This document shows, piece after piece, positions 1 through 6,503 of a stretch of DNA of 12,297 nt. How positions within the stretch are numbered: the stretch's first letter is position 1; each line of letters opens with the position of its first letter. Origin of the DNA: Anderseniella sp. (lineage in GTDB: Bacteria > Pseudomonadota > Alphaproteobacteria > Rhizobiales > Aestuariivirgaceae). Where the stretch lies: the NCBI GenBank assembly GCA_013041995.1, contig JABDRA010000323.1, forward strand, positions 1-12,297, in the 5' to 3' direction. The notes under the pieces are model-generated. The model saw nothing but the letters and a program-made list of their open reading frames with translations, made no database searches and was not told the origin of the DNA. The position numbers and the translations under genes are program-made.

Positions 1-711
1 GCTGACAACAAGGTCAGCTTCGGCACAATGACGTTCGATGGCATCCTTGGTGGAATAAACCGTGTTGAGTGGGCGGCCGAACTGGCTCCATAGCGATCGC
101 AGCACATCGACATTCCGGTCGATCACCCAGACGTCGGCGCCCATGCCGAGGGCAATGTGCGCAGCGTGGCGCCCGACCATGCCGCCGCCGATGATGACCA
201 CCTTGGCAGGGTCGACCCCGGGTACACCGCCCAACAGCAATCCGTGCCCGCCATGGGCCTTTTCCAGGTAGTACGCGCCCGCCTGGATCGACAGTCTGCC
301 GGCTACTTCCGACATTGGCGCCAGCAGGGGCAGGCCGCCAGTTGGGCTGGTCACGGTTTCATAGGCAATGCAGGTGGCTTTTGACTTTACCAGATCCTTG
401 GTCTGGGCGGGGTCGGGAGCCAGGTGCAGGTAGGTGAACAGAATCTGGCCTTCACGCAACATTTTGCGCTCGCTTGCCTGTGGTTCCTTCACCTTCACGA
501 TCATGTCGGCCTTGGCAAATATCTCTGCCGCCGTCTTGACGACCTTGGCGCCGGCCTTGCGGTAGGAAGTATCGTCCATGCCAATGCCGACACCGCATCC
601 GGTTTCAACCACCACCTTGTGGCCGGCCTCGACCACTTCGCGAACCGACGTTGGTGTCATGCCAACCCTGAATTCCTTGTTCTTTATTTCTTTTGGTACA
701 CCGACCAGCAT
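1..711 (-). CDS. ald: Alanine dehydrogenase, N-terminal part (cut by window edge)
   Basis: The enzyme catalyses NAD-dependent oxidative deamination of L-alanine to pyruvate and ammonium in the cytoplasm. The 237 residues present start MLVGVPKEIKNKEFRVGMTP, the family signature. R15, K75 (in KVKEP) and H96 (in TYLHLAPD) fall at the positions of the substrate-binding and catalytic residues of characterised alanine dehydrogenases. A Rossmann nucleotide loop, IIGGGMVGRHAA, lies at about residues 173-184, with an acidic residue (D198) ending the second strand as expected for NAD binding. The family is about 370 residues long, so roughly 135 C-terminal residues lie beyond position 1. The start at 711 is well supported by AGGAGG (minus strand, 720-725) 8 bases upstream. 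It is divergent from an Lrp-type regulator, a common arrangement for ald genes under Lrp/AldR-type control. The family assignment is very secure. Confidence 0.96.
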   Translation of the reverse strand, partial: MLVGVPKEIKNKEFRVGMTPTSVREVVEAGHKVVVETGCGVGIGMDDTSYRKAGAKVVKTAAEIFAKADMIVKVKEPQASERKMLREGQILFTYLHLAPDPAQTKDLVKSKATCIAYETVTSPTGGLPLLAPMSEVAGRLSIQAGAYYLEKAHGGHGLLLGGVPGVDPAKVVIIGGGMVGRHAAHIALGMGADVWVIDRNVDVLRSLWSQFGRPLNTVYSTKDAIERHCAEADLVVS

Positions 712-774
712 CGCCGTTTCCTCCTGATGTCGTTTTGTCCGGCTTGTCTTCCGGGCCGAGGATACATCTCTTGT

Positions 775-833
775 GATGGAATTTATTATCAAATATTCTG
801 AGTTTTTAATGCATGGTCGAATAAAATTTCATC
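775..833. promoter_or_regulatory. Candidate Lrp-type operator between ald and the Lrp gene
   Basis: The 140-base gap between the two divergent starts is AT-rich compared with its surroundings. It holds an imperfect inverted repeat: GATGGAATTTATT at 775-787 and AATAAAATTTCATC at 820-833, whose complement differs by one base and one insertion. A short AT-rich block, TCAAATATTCTGA, lies between the arms. Lrp/AsnC proteins typically bind degenerate, AT-rich, partly palindromic sites next to their own gene, so this is the natural place for autoregulation and control of ald. The repeat is seen directly; the operator role is inferred. Confidence 0.45.
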
Positions 834-851
834 AATTACGGAATTGCTAGA

Positions 852-1319
852 ATGAATATCGCCGAACTGGACAAGGCTGACCGTCGTCTCCTCAGGGAGT
901 TGCAGTCCAACAGCTCGCGCTCGGTAGCCGAGCTGGCCGACCTGGTCAATCTGTCTGCTTCGTCGTGTCACCGCCGCATAAAGCTGTTGGAAGAACGCGG
1001 CATGATCAGCGGCTATGGCGCCCAGCTCGGGCGGGAGAAGCTTGGTCTCAATATCGAGTTCTTCGTCGAGATTTCCCTGGTGGCGCAAACCGAGGAAAAC
1101 CTTGAAGCCTTTGAGAACGCCGTGCGCAGGCTTCCCGACATTCTCGAATGCCATCTGATGGGCGGGCAATATGACTATCTGTTGCGCATCGCCGTCTCCA
1201 GCGCGGCTGACTATGAGCGTATCCATCGCCGGGCGATAACCCGGTTGCCGGGCGTAGCGCGCATTCAGTCATCACTTGCCCTCAGGACCGTAAAACCATG
1301 GACCGGGCTGCCGGTTTGA
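852..1319 (+). CDS. Lrp/AsnC family transcriptional regulator
   Basis: This 155-residue protein is the usual length of the Lrp/AsnC family. An N-terminal winged helix-turn-helix lies at about residues 6-60, with the recognition helix around SASSCHRRIKLLEERGMI. It is followed by a RAM effector-binding domain at about residues 66-145, including the typical stretch ECHLMGGQYDYLLRI. Such proteins form dimers and octamers and sense amino acids. The divergent position next to alanine dehydrogenase suggests it controls ald in response to alanine or a related amino acid, as AldR-type regulators do. The ATG at 852 has only a weak upstream purine tract (GGAAT), but it begins at the conserved N-terminus (LDKADRRLLRELQ). 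The family is certain; the target and effector are inferred. Confidence 0.93.
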   Translation: MNIAELDKADRRLLRELQSNSSRSVAELADLVNLSASSCHRRIKLLEERGMISGYGAQLGREKLGLNIEFFVEISLVAQTEENLEAFENAVRRLPDILECHLMGGQYDYLLRIAVSSAADYERIHRRAITRLPGVARIQSSLALRTVKPWTGLPV

Positions 1320-1365
1320 CACGCACCTGAAATTATTGTCGCTTAATTTGATCTCGGTCATCTTG

Positions 1366-1395
1366 TTGACACGCGAAACGGTTTATCTCTGTACC
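1366..1395 (+). promoter_or_regulatory. Possible sigma-70-like promoter for the phasin gene
   Basis: A perfect -35-like TTGACA occurs at 1366-1371 in the gap upstream of the phasin gene. The best -10 at normal spacing (TGTACC, 1390-1395, 18-base spacer) matches the consensus poorly. The position, about 50 bases ahead of the ribosome binding site, is sensible. This is a weak call based on one good hexamer. Confidence 0.25.
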
Positions 1396-1447
1396 GACGA
1401 CGGCCGGGGGGCAACTTGTGTTTCAAAACAATCATCAGGAGGCCCTA

Positions 1448-1864
1448 ATGACAGAGAAAACCACGACTTCATCTGCCCCGCAAGCTGCCATTGATGCCGC
1501 AGGCGAATTACCCAAAACAGCCATGGATTTTGCCGGCCGCTACAGTGCCGATGCAATCAAGACCTTGACTCATTGCCAGGGCAAGTACGCAGCGTTCATC
1601 AATCAGCGTCTGTCGGAAGACTTTGCCATGCCGGAACGCCTGTCCGGCTGCAAGACCCCCATGGAAATCATGGACGTGTGGTCCGATTTCTATTCCACAG
1701 CGATGAGCAATTACATGGATCATGCCCGCAACCTGGCTGAAACCGGTACCGAAGCCGTTGAAGAGTTTGTCCGCGAAGTTGAAGTGGAAGCTGAAGAGAT
1801 GGCGCAAACCACCGGCAAGGTCCTCAAGGCAGCCAATGCCAATGACGGGACCAAGGCGGCCTGA
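1448..1864 (+). CDS. Phasin family protein
   Basis: This 138-residue protein is small, helical and Ala/Glu-rich. It has the features of the alphaproteobacterial phasin family: a variable N-terminus, a central amphipathic helical region (SADAIKTLTHCQGKYAAFIN), a segment KTPMEIMDVWSDFYSTAMSNY, and a C-terminal charged coiled stretch rich in Glu at about residues 98-122. Phasins coat polyhydroxyalkanoate granules and control their number and size. The ATG at 1448 is chosen over the upstream in-frame GTG at 1418 because a perfect AGGAGG lies at 1437-1442, 5 bases ahead of it. No PHA synthase or depolymerase is in the window, so granule binding is inferred from family resemblance only. The gene ends 17 bases before the stop of the convergent aminotransferase gene. 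Confidence 0.8.
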   Translation: MTEKTTTSSAPQAAIDAAGELPKTAMDFAGRYSADAIKTLTHCQGKYAAFINQRLSEDFAMPERLSGCKTPMEIMDVWSDFYSTAMSNYMDHARNLAETGTEAVEEFVREVEVEAEEMAQTTGKVLKAANANDGTKAA

Positions 1865-1881
1865 TTTGGTAACTGGCGGCT

Positions 1882-2787
1882 TTATACATAAGTGACCGGC
1901 TGGCGGTGTTCCGGCCGGTCAAACCATGACAGGTAGGTGTCCGAAATTCGCTTTGTCTGGGGCCCCGGTGCGTCATTTGAAAACACCCGGTCATTGATCC
2001 GTGTCACTGGCGCCACGCCACCACCAGTGGTTGCAGTGAACACTTCATCGGATTCCATGAACTCGCTGAGCGCAATGGGCCGCACTTCGGTTTCCAGGCC
2101 CAGTTCGCTGCACAGTTCCAGAACGGTCCGGCGTGTTACGCCTTCCAGTACGCCGGTGTCCGGTGTGCGCACGCTGTTGCCCTTCAGTGAAAACACATTG
2201 AAGCCGGGGCCTTCCGTGACATTGCCCTGGTGATCAAGCAGCACGGCGGTGTCGAAACCTGCATCAAGCGCTTCAAACAGGCCACGGGTCAGGTCGCCCC
2301 AGTGATAGTTCTTGGCAGTCGGATCAACGCTGTCCGGCGGGATGCGGCGCACATCTTCCGGCACGAACAGATGGGCACCACGCGCTGCTATTTCCGGCTT
2401 GATGACATGCACATAGGGAATGCACCAGGCAAAGAAATGGTTGCCGCACTGGCGCGGGTCCCGAGTGCCGGGGATGAGCGGCACACCGCGGCTTGCGACC
2501 ATCGCAACATAGGAATCCTGCAAACCCGACCGGCCAACGATGGCGTGAACGATGTCGCGCATGTCTTCCGGTGTCTGGGGCACTTCAATGCGTACCTTGG
2601 CGAGGGACTGCTGAAACCGCTCAAGGTAGTCGTCCAGCCGGAAAAAGGCGCCGTTTCGTACGGACGCCACATCATATGTACAGTCAGACCGGGTGAACCC
2701 CCAGTCCAGTACAGAGATCTTTGCGTCGGAAACCGGAACGATTTCGCCATCCATCCAGGCGGCGCCTTTTGAAAAATCAGCGGTCAT
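1882..2787 (-). CDS. Class IV (fold-type IV) PLP-dependent aminotransferase, possibly an (R)-selective amine transaminase
   Basis: This 301-residue protein belongs to the branched-chain/D-amino acid aminotransferase fold. K159, in DPTAKNYHWGDL, is the expected Schiff-base lysine. E192, in TEGPGFNVF, is the glutamate that contacts the PLP pyridine nitrogen. The GVLEGVTRRTVLELC and TATTGGGVAPV segments form the cofactor phosphate site. The stretches YVAMVASRG, WGDLTRGLFEA and TEGPGFNVF resemble the (R)-amine:pyruvate transaminase branch more than classical IlvE. That subgroup call is from remembered family patterns and is uncertain; a generic branched-chain or D-amino acid aminotransferase is the alternative. 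The gene lies 6 bases downstream of the MocR gene on the same strand. A GGAG (2797-2800) inside the MocR stop region probably serves as its ribosome binding site, which implies coupled translation. Confidence 0.9.
   Translation of the reverse strand: MTADFSKGAAWMDGEIVPVSDAKISVLDWGFTRSDCTYDVASVRNGAFFRLDDYLERFQQSLAKVRIEVPQTPEDMRDIVHAIVGRSGLQDSYVAMVASRGVPLIPGTRDPRQCGNHFFAWCIPYVHVIKPEIAARGAHLFVPEDVRRIPPDSVDPTAKNYHWGDLTRGLFEALDAGFDTAVLLDHQGNVTEGPGFNVFSLKGNSVRTPDTGVLEGVTRRTVLELCSELGLETEVRPIALSEFMESDEVFTATTGGGVAPVTRINDRVFSNDAPGPQTKRISDTYLSWFDRPEHRQPVTYV
1894..1920. other. GC-rich inverted repeat at the convergent phasin/aminotransferase ends
   Basis: GACCGGC at 1894-1900 and GCCGGTC at 1914-1920 form a perfect 7-bp stem with a 13-base loop. 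It lies 30 bases after the phasin stop and inside the last codons of the aminotransferase gene. No T-run follows on either strand, so a classical intrinsic terminator is not supported. It could stabilise the 3' end of the phasin transcript, or be chance in GC-rich coding DNA. Confidence 0.3.
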
Positions 2788-2793
2788 TCGTCT

Positions 2794-4293
2794 CTACTCC
2801 GCAGCGGCCTGGCCCAGGTCCAGATCCTGGTCAATCAGATTTGACAGTAATTCGATACCCGGTTCGATACGGGTTTCATCGATGGACGAGAACCCGAGGC
2901 GGAAGAAGTTGCGCGGCGGGTTCGGGGTGCCGAAGAAGATGCGACCGGGTTCTATCAGCAATCCTTGCTCGCGCCCGGCCACGGCCAGCCTTTCCGAATC
3001 CAGGCCCTTGGGACCTTCTACCCAGAAACTTGTGCCGCCGAAACTCGGCACATTGGTTGAGTTGGGTAAATGTTCCTGCATGGCAGATGCCATGATCTCC
3101 CAGCGTGCGCGATAGGCCCGGTGAAGCCGGCGGATCAGGGTGTCATGATGGCCCAGTGACAGGAACAGGGCAGCGGTGCGCTGATTGTTGTTGGGCGGAT
3201 GGCGAACCATCAGGCGGCGCAGCGCGCGTGCTTCATCAATGAACGCCTTGGGCGCGACCAGGAAGCCCAGCCTGAGGCCATGAAAAACCGATTTGGAGAG
3301 TGAGCCGATATAGATCACATGACCGTCATCATCCAGCGATTTGAGCGACGGGCACGGTTCATTGACATAGTTTGTCTCGAACTCATGATCGTCTTCGATG
3401 ATGAGAAAGTCATTCTTGCGAGCCTTTTCTATCAGTTCCAGGCGGCGCGACAGGGGCATGGTGACGGTGGTGGGAGCCTGATGGCTGGGTGTGACGAACA
3501 CCATTTCCGTCTCATCAGGTATGTTTTCGGGCACGATACCTTGTGAGTCCACTTCCTGCAGGTCGATGTTGTTGGTGTGCAGCGAGAAGATGTTGCGCGC
3601 GTCTGGAAAGCCTGGATTTTCAACAACCACCTTGGTTTGAGGTTTGGCCAGCAGACTTGAAATCATGTAAAGCGCATGCTGCGCGCCCAGTGTTACCAGA
3701 ATCTCGTTTTCACCGGCCATGATGCCACGGCGCGGCAGAATACGCCGCCTGATCTGCTCCACCAGCAGGGCGTCATCGTGCGACCCGTGATCGTCGGTCC
3801 AGGCATTGAACCAGCGTTTGCCGAGGGTTTGGCGTGCACATTCGCGCCATTCGGCGATCGGGAACAGGTTGTGATCAACCTGGCCATAAATGAACGGATA
3901 CTTGTAACTCGACCAGTCCAGCGGCTTGGCGATGTTTTCCAACTTGGTTGGCGTGCGTGCGAACCGGGCATTCCAGTCCGGGGCATCATGGTCTGACGTG
4001 CTGCTGCGCTGGCTTGGTGTCGGACGTGCGGCCTGTTGTGGAATGGCCTTGTCGGAGACGTAATATCCTGACCGTTCCCGTGCAACCAGGTAACCATCGT
4101 CAAGCAGGCCCTGATACGCCAGCATGACGGTGTTTCTTGAAACACCGAGTACTTTTGCCATTTTCCGGGTTGAGGGGACCGGCTCATCGCGGCCAAGCTG
4201 ACCATCCAGAATGGCAGAGACAAAGGCTTCCCTGATCTGTGTTTGCAGACTGGCATATTCGCCGCGCTTTATTTGAAGAAGCCAGTCTCGCAT
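2794..4293 (-). CDS. MocR-type (GntR/aminotransferase) transcriptional regulator
   Basis: At 499 residues this has the length and two-domain layout of the MocR subfamily of GntR regulators. A winged helix-turn-helix occupies about residues 10-80 (VPSTRKMAKVLGVSRNTVML, then the wing RERSGYYVSD). A linker of about 50 residues follows, then a fold-type I aminotransferase-like domain to the end. The PLP site is intact: K334 in SLSKSVFHGLRLGF, and the aspartate of IIEDDHEFE. It should therefore bind PLP and sense an amine or amino acid as an external aldimine, like GabR, PdxR or TauR. The ATG at 4293 is preferred because AGAGAGG precedes it by 10 bases. An in-frame GTG at 4326 would add 11 residues but has no ribosome binding site. 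It is probably co-transcribed with the aminotransferase gene and is divergent from the permease gene. Confidence 0.93.
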   Translation of the reverse strand: MRDWLLQIKRGEYASLQTQIREAFVSAILDGQLGRDEPVPSTRKMAKVLGVSRNTVMLAYQGLLDDGYLVARERSGYYVSDKAIPQQAARPTPSQRSSTSDHDAPDWNARFARTPTKLENIAKPLDWSSYKYPFIYGQVDHNLFPIAEWRECARQTLGKRWFNAWTDDHGSHDDALLVEQIRRRILPRRGIMAGENEILVTLGAQHALYMISSLLAKPQTKVVVENPGFPDARNIFSLHTNNIDLQEVDSQGIVPENIPDETEMVFVTPSHQAPTTVTMPLSRRLELIEKARKNDFLIIEDDHEFETNYVNEPCPSLKSLDDDGHVIYIGSLSKSVFHGLRLGFLVAPKAFIDEARALRRLMVRHPPNNNQRTAALFLSLGHHDTLIRRLHRAYRARWEIMASAMQEHLPNSTNVPSFGGTSFWVEGPKGLDSERLAVAGREQGLLIEPGRIFFGTPNPPRNFFRLGFSSIDETRIEPGIELLSNLIDQDLDLGQAAAE

Positions 4294-4321
4294 GGCAGTT
4301 TGACCTCTCTGGACCTGTATC

Positions 4322-4409
4322 GTCACAAAACTGGACCCACGCTAGCGCCAAAACAACCAGATGTCATCAGCGTTTGTGACAGAAAGGTGAGCAGCGGCCA
4401 TCTGGTTGT
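4322..4409. promoter_or_regulatory. Two interleaved inverted repeats between MocR and permease genes, candidate MocR operator
   Basis: The divergent gap (4294-4476) holds a perfect 11-bp inverted repeat, ACAACCAGATG at 4353-4363 and CATCTGGTTGT at 4399-4409, with a 35-base spacer. It also holds a perfect 8-bp inverted repeat, GTCACAAA at 4322-4329 and TTTGTGAC at 4373-4380. The right arm of the second lies inside the spacer of the first. The arm centres of the 11-bp repeat are 46 bases apart, roughly four helical turns. That suits a dimeric regulator that loops or wraps DNA, as MocR proteins do at separated half-sites. The repeats are seen directly; binding by this MocR is inferred. Confidence 0.5.
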
Positions 4410-4476
4410 CCGACTTGCGGCGACTTCAAGATTCTGGGGTCTGGCTGAATATGGCCGGCTCGCCTATGACTGGCTG

Positions 4477-5370
4477 ATGACTGTTGACCGGCCCGTACTG
4501 GGCATCCTGCTAATGCTGGGGTTTTGCATATTGGCTCCTGTCGCGGATTCGATAGCAAAGCTGCTGGGTGGCACAATTCCCCTGTTGCAATTATTGATCG
4601 TGCGGTTCGGCCTGCAGGCTGTCCTGCTGCTGCCGATTATCCTGCTGGGTGGGCGAAGCTTCAAAATGTCCACGCGGGCTGTCTGGCTGACCGTTGCCCG
4701 GACAGTTCTGCACATTGTCGGGGTAGGGGCGATGTTTCTGTCCTTGCGGTTTCTTCCGTTGGCGGATGCTGTGGCGATCGCCTTTGTCATGCCGTTCATC
4801 ATGCTCCTGCTGGGCAGGTTTGTGCTGGATGAAGAGGTCGGCGGCCGACGGCTTGCCGCTTGTGCCGTCGGATTCTTCGGCACGCTTCTGGTAGTCCAGC
4901 CCAGCTTTTCGGAAGTGGGCGCGCCGGCACTGTTGCCGCTGCTGGTGGCGGTGGATTTCGCCCTGTTCATGCTGGTGACCAGGCAAATAGCCAAACAGGT
5001 TGATCCCGTCTCCCTGCAGGCGGTCAGCGGCGGCATGGCCACGGTAATCCTGTTGCTGATCTACGGGCTGACCCAGGCAACGGGTGTCCTGGAGACACAG
5101 CTGGTTGTGCCTGACCTGAGTAGCGGATTGTTACTGGTGGCCATTGGCGTGGTCGGCACGATGGCGCATCTGCTGATGACCTGGTCTCTGCGGTTTGCAC
5201 CGTCTGCTACGGTGGCTCCGATGCAATATCTTGAAATACCGGTCGCAACCATCATTGGTTATCTGGTGTTTGCAGACTTGCCGAACGGTCTGGCAGCCAT
5301 TGGTATTGTAATCACCATTTGTGCTGGGCTCTATGTGGTGTTTCGCGAGCACGCGATTGCCAGGCGCTGA
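4477..5370 (+). CDS. EamA/DMT family transporter (10 transmembrane segments)
   Basis: This 297-residue, very hydrophobic inner-membrane protein has two EamA repeats, at about residues 8-140 and 152-288. Each is compatible with five membrane helices, the standard drug/metabolite transporter architecture. Family-like segments include FLSLRFLPLADAVAIAFVMP at the end of the first repeat and APSATVAPMQYLEIPVATII in the second. Members export or import small metabolites such as amino acids; the substrate cannot be read from the sequence. The reading frame is open back to 4243, which would overlap the MocR gene. The ATG at 4477 is chosen because it gives the usual family length and starts just before the first membrane helix, though no clear ribosome binding site precedes it. 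Divergence from MocR suggests shared control and an amine or amino-acid substrate. Confidence 0.9.
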   Translation: MTVDRPVLGILLMLGFCILAPVADSIAKLLGGTIPLLQLLIVRFGLQAVLLLPIILLGGRSFKMSTRAVWLTVARTVLHIVGVGAMFLSLRFLPLADAVAIAFVMPFIMLLLGRFVLDEEVGGRRLAACAVGFFGTLLVVQPSFSEVGAPALLPLLVAVDFALFMLVTRQIAKQVDPVSLQAVSGGMATVILLLIYGLTQATGVLETQLVVPDLSSGLLLVAIGVVGTMAHLLMTWSLRFAPSATVAPMQYLEIPVATIIGYLVFADLPNGLAAIGIVITICAGLYVVFREHAIARR

Positions 5371-5402
5371 GTTGAGGCAATGCCGGTTCCTGCCAGGCAA
5401 GC

Positions 5403-6182
5403 CTATTTGTCTGATCCGGCCACGCCAAACCGGCGGGCAAGGTGAACCATTGCCAACATCGCCACACCAGCGCCCAGCAGCATGATCCTGTCGCTGAATG
5501 TCGGCTCGCGCATCTGATCGTCGATCATCGCCATCAGGAATGTCAGGGGCAGGATGCCGATTGCGGTCGTCCATGTGAACCGCCACCAGTTCACATTGGT
5601 CAGCCCCGCACCATAGTTGACCAGGTTGAACGCGATCACCGGCACCAGTCGCACGCCGATCATTGCCGATACGCTCGTCACGGCGGCTCCCTTGTCGATC
5701 CTTGCCAGTTGATTGAGCGTCAGCATGTCGGTAACAAACGGGCGGCCCAGTTTGCGGGCAATACCGAAGGCCAGCAGCCCGCCAATCATGGCTCCTGTCC
5801 ATGTGAGAACCGTTCCCCACACTACGCCGAAACTCATGCCTGCGGCAATTGCCACGAACTCGGCAGGAAACGGAATGAATGAGTGGGCCACCATCATGCC
5901 AATGACGCCAAAATGACCCCAGATTCCCCAGGACTTTATAAAGCCGGCCATGGTTTCGCGTGAAAAACCGTCGCTACCATCCTCCAGGAACCAGACCAAT
6001 GCGCCACCGCTCAGCAGCAATGCCAGCACCAGACAGAATCCGGCAAAAGTGCGCCATGCAAATCCGGCTGCTTTGCCACCGGCTTCGCCGTTGGAGCCCT
6101 TGTGTTCTTGTTGTTCGGTAATGTCGGTGTCCGTCCCGATTTCGTGATACAGGCATTGCATCAACCTAGCACGTCGACACAT
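5403..6182 (-). CDS. TVP38/TMEM64 family membrane protein (VTT domain)
   Basis: This 259-residue integral membrane protein of the DedA-like superfamily has a hydrophilic N-terminal tail of about 40 residues and a first membrane helix at about 45-66. The VTT domain lies at about 88-215. Recognisable elements are SFIPFPAEFVAIAAG (101-115), a glycine-rich helix ending AFGIARKLGRPFV (138-150), and RLVPVIAFNLVNYGAG (178-193), followed by two more helices. Family members are linked to membrane homeostasis and lipid scrambling or transport; no exact function is assignable. It is convergent with the permease gene (32-base gap). The ATG at 6182 is preceded by GGGAAA very close by; a second in-frame ATG at 6161 is possible and would shorten it by 7 residues. 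No functional link to its neighbours is evident. Confidence 0.88.
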   Translation of the reverse strand: MCRRARLMQCLYHEIGTDTDITEQQEHKGSNGEAGGKAAGFAWRTFAGFCLVLALLLSGGALVWFLEDGSDGFSRETMAGFIKSWGIWGHFGVIGMMVAHSFIPFPAEFVAIAAGMSFGVVWGTVLTWTGAMIGGLLAFGIARKLGRPFVTDMLTLNQLARIDKGAAVTSVSAMIGVRLVPVIAFNLVNYGAGLTNVNWWRFTWTTAIGILPLTFLMAMIDDQMREPTFSDRIMLLGAGVAMLAMVHLARRFGVAGSDK

Positions 6183-6503
6183 TTTCCCGTGTGATGATCT
6201 GCACCAGCCGGTTCAATTCCATACGGGACTTACTGGCGCGACCTGCATCTCCCAAAGTGGGGCAGAAAAGTCACACCTTTTAAAAATGGTCAGCGCATGC
6301 CGGTGTGCGGTGTTGACCTGTCCTGCCGATTGTGGCTCCTTTTTTGGATTCCAGCAATTCTGCATTTATTGAGACTTTTGGGTCCAAAAAATGTTTTCTG
6401 GTTGGTCGCTTTGGCGCGGCTGGTGCTATTGCGATGGCGCGGCGCTCTGCTAGTTTGACCATCGAAGACGTCTTCCATTTCAACAGCGGATGGTATTGCG
6501 CCC
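6183..6503. other. Non-coding leader between the VTT gene and soeA, with inverted repeats
   Basis: These 321 bases separate two divergent genes and should hold both promoters. No convincing gene is present; short open frames on both strands lack ribosome binding sites and family resemblance. Three structures are visible. A broken stem, GGTCA at 6288-6292 with TGACC at 6314-6318, has CGCA/TGCG pairing inside it. A perfect 9-bp repeat, TTTTTTGGA at 6340-6348 and TCCAAAAAA at 6383-6391, has a 34-base loop. A perfect 12-bp palindrome, GAAGACGTCTTC, lies at 6464-6475, 28 bases before the soeA start. No clear -35/-10 pair or known riboswitch was recognised. Confidence 0.5.
6464..6475. promoter_or_regulatory. 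12-bp perfect palindrome upstream of soeA
   Basis: GAAGACGTCTTC is self-complementary over 12 bases and lies between the end of the leader and the soeA start at 6504. Its position would suit a repressor operator or a short hairpin affecting soeA translation. No factor is recognised and a chance palindrome remains possible. Confidence 0.3.

Noticed and set aside
2230..2772. 180-codon plus-strand open frame
   Set aside because: It is antisense to the class IV aminotransferase, whose catalytic motifs are intact in the minus-strand frame.
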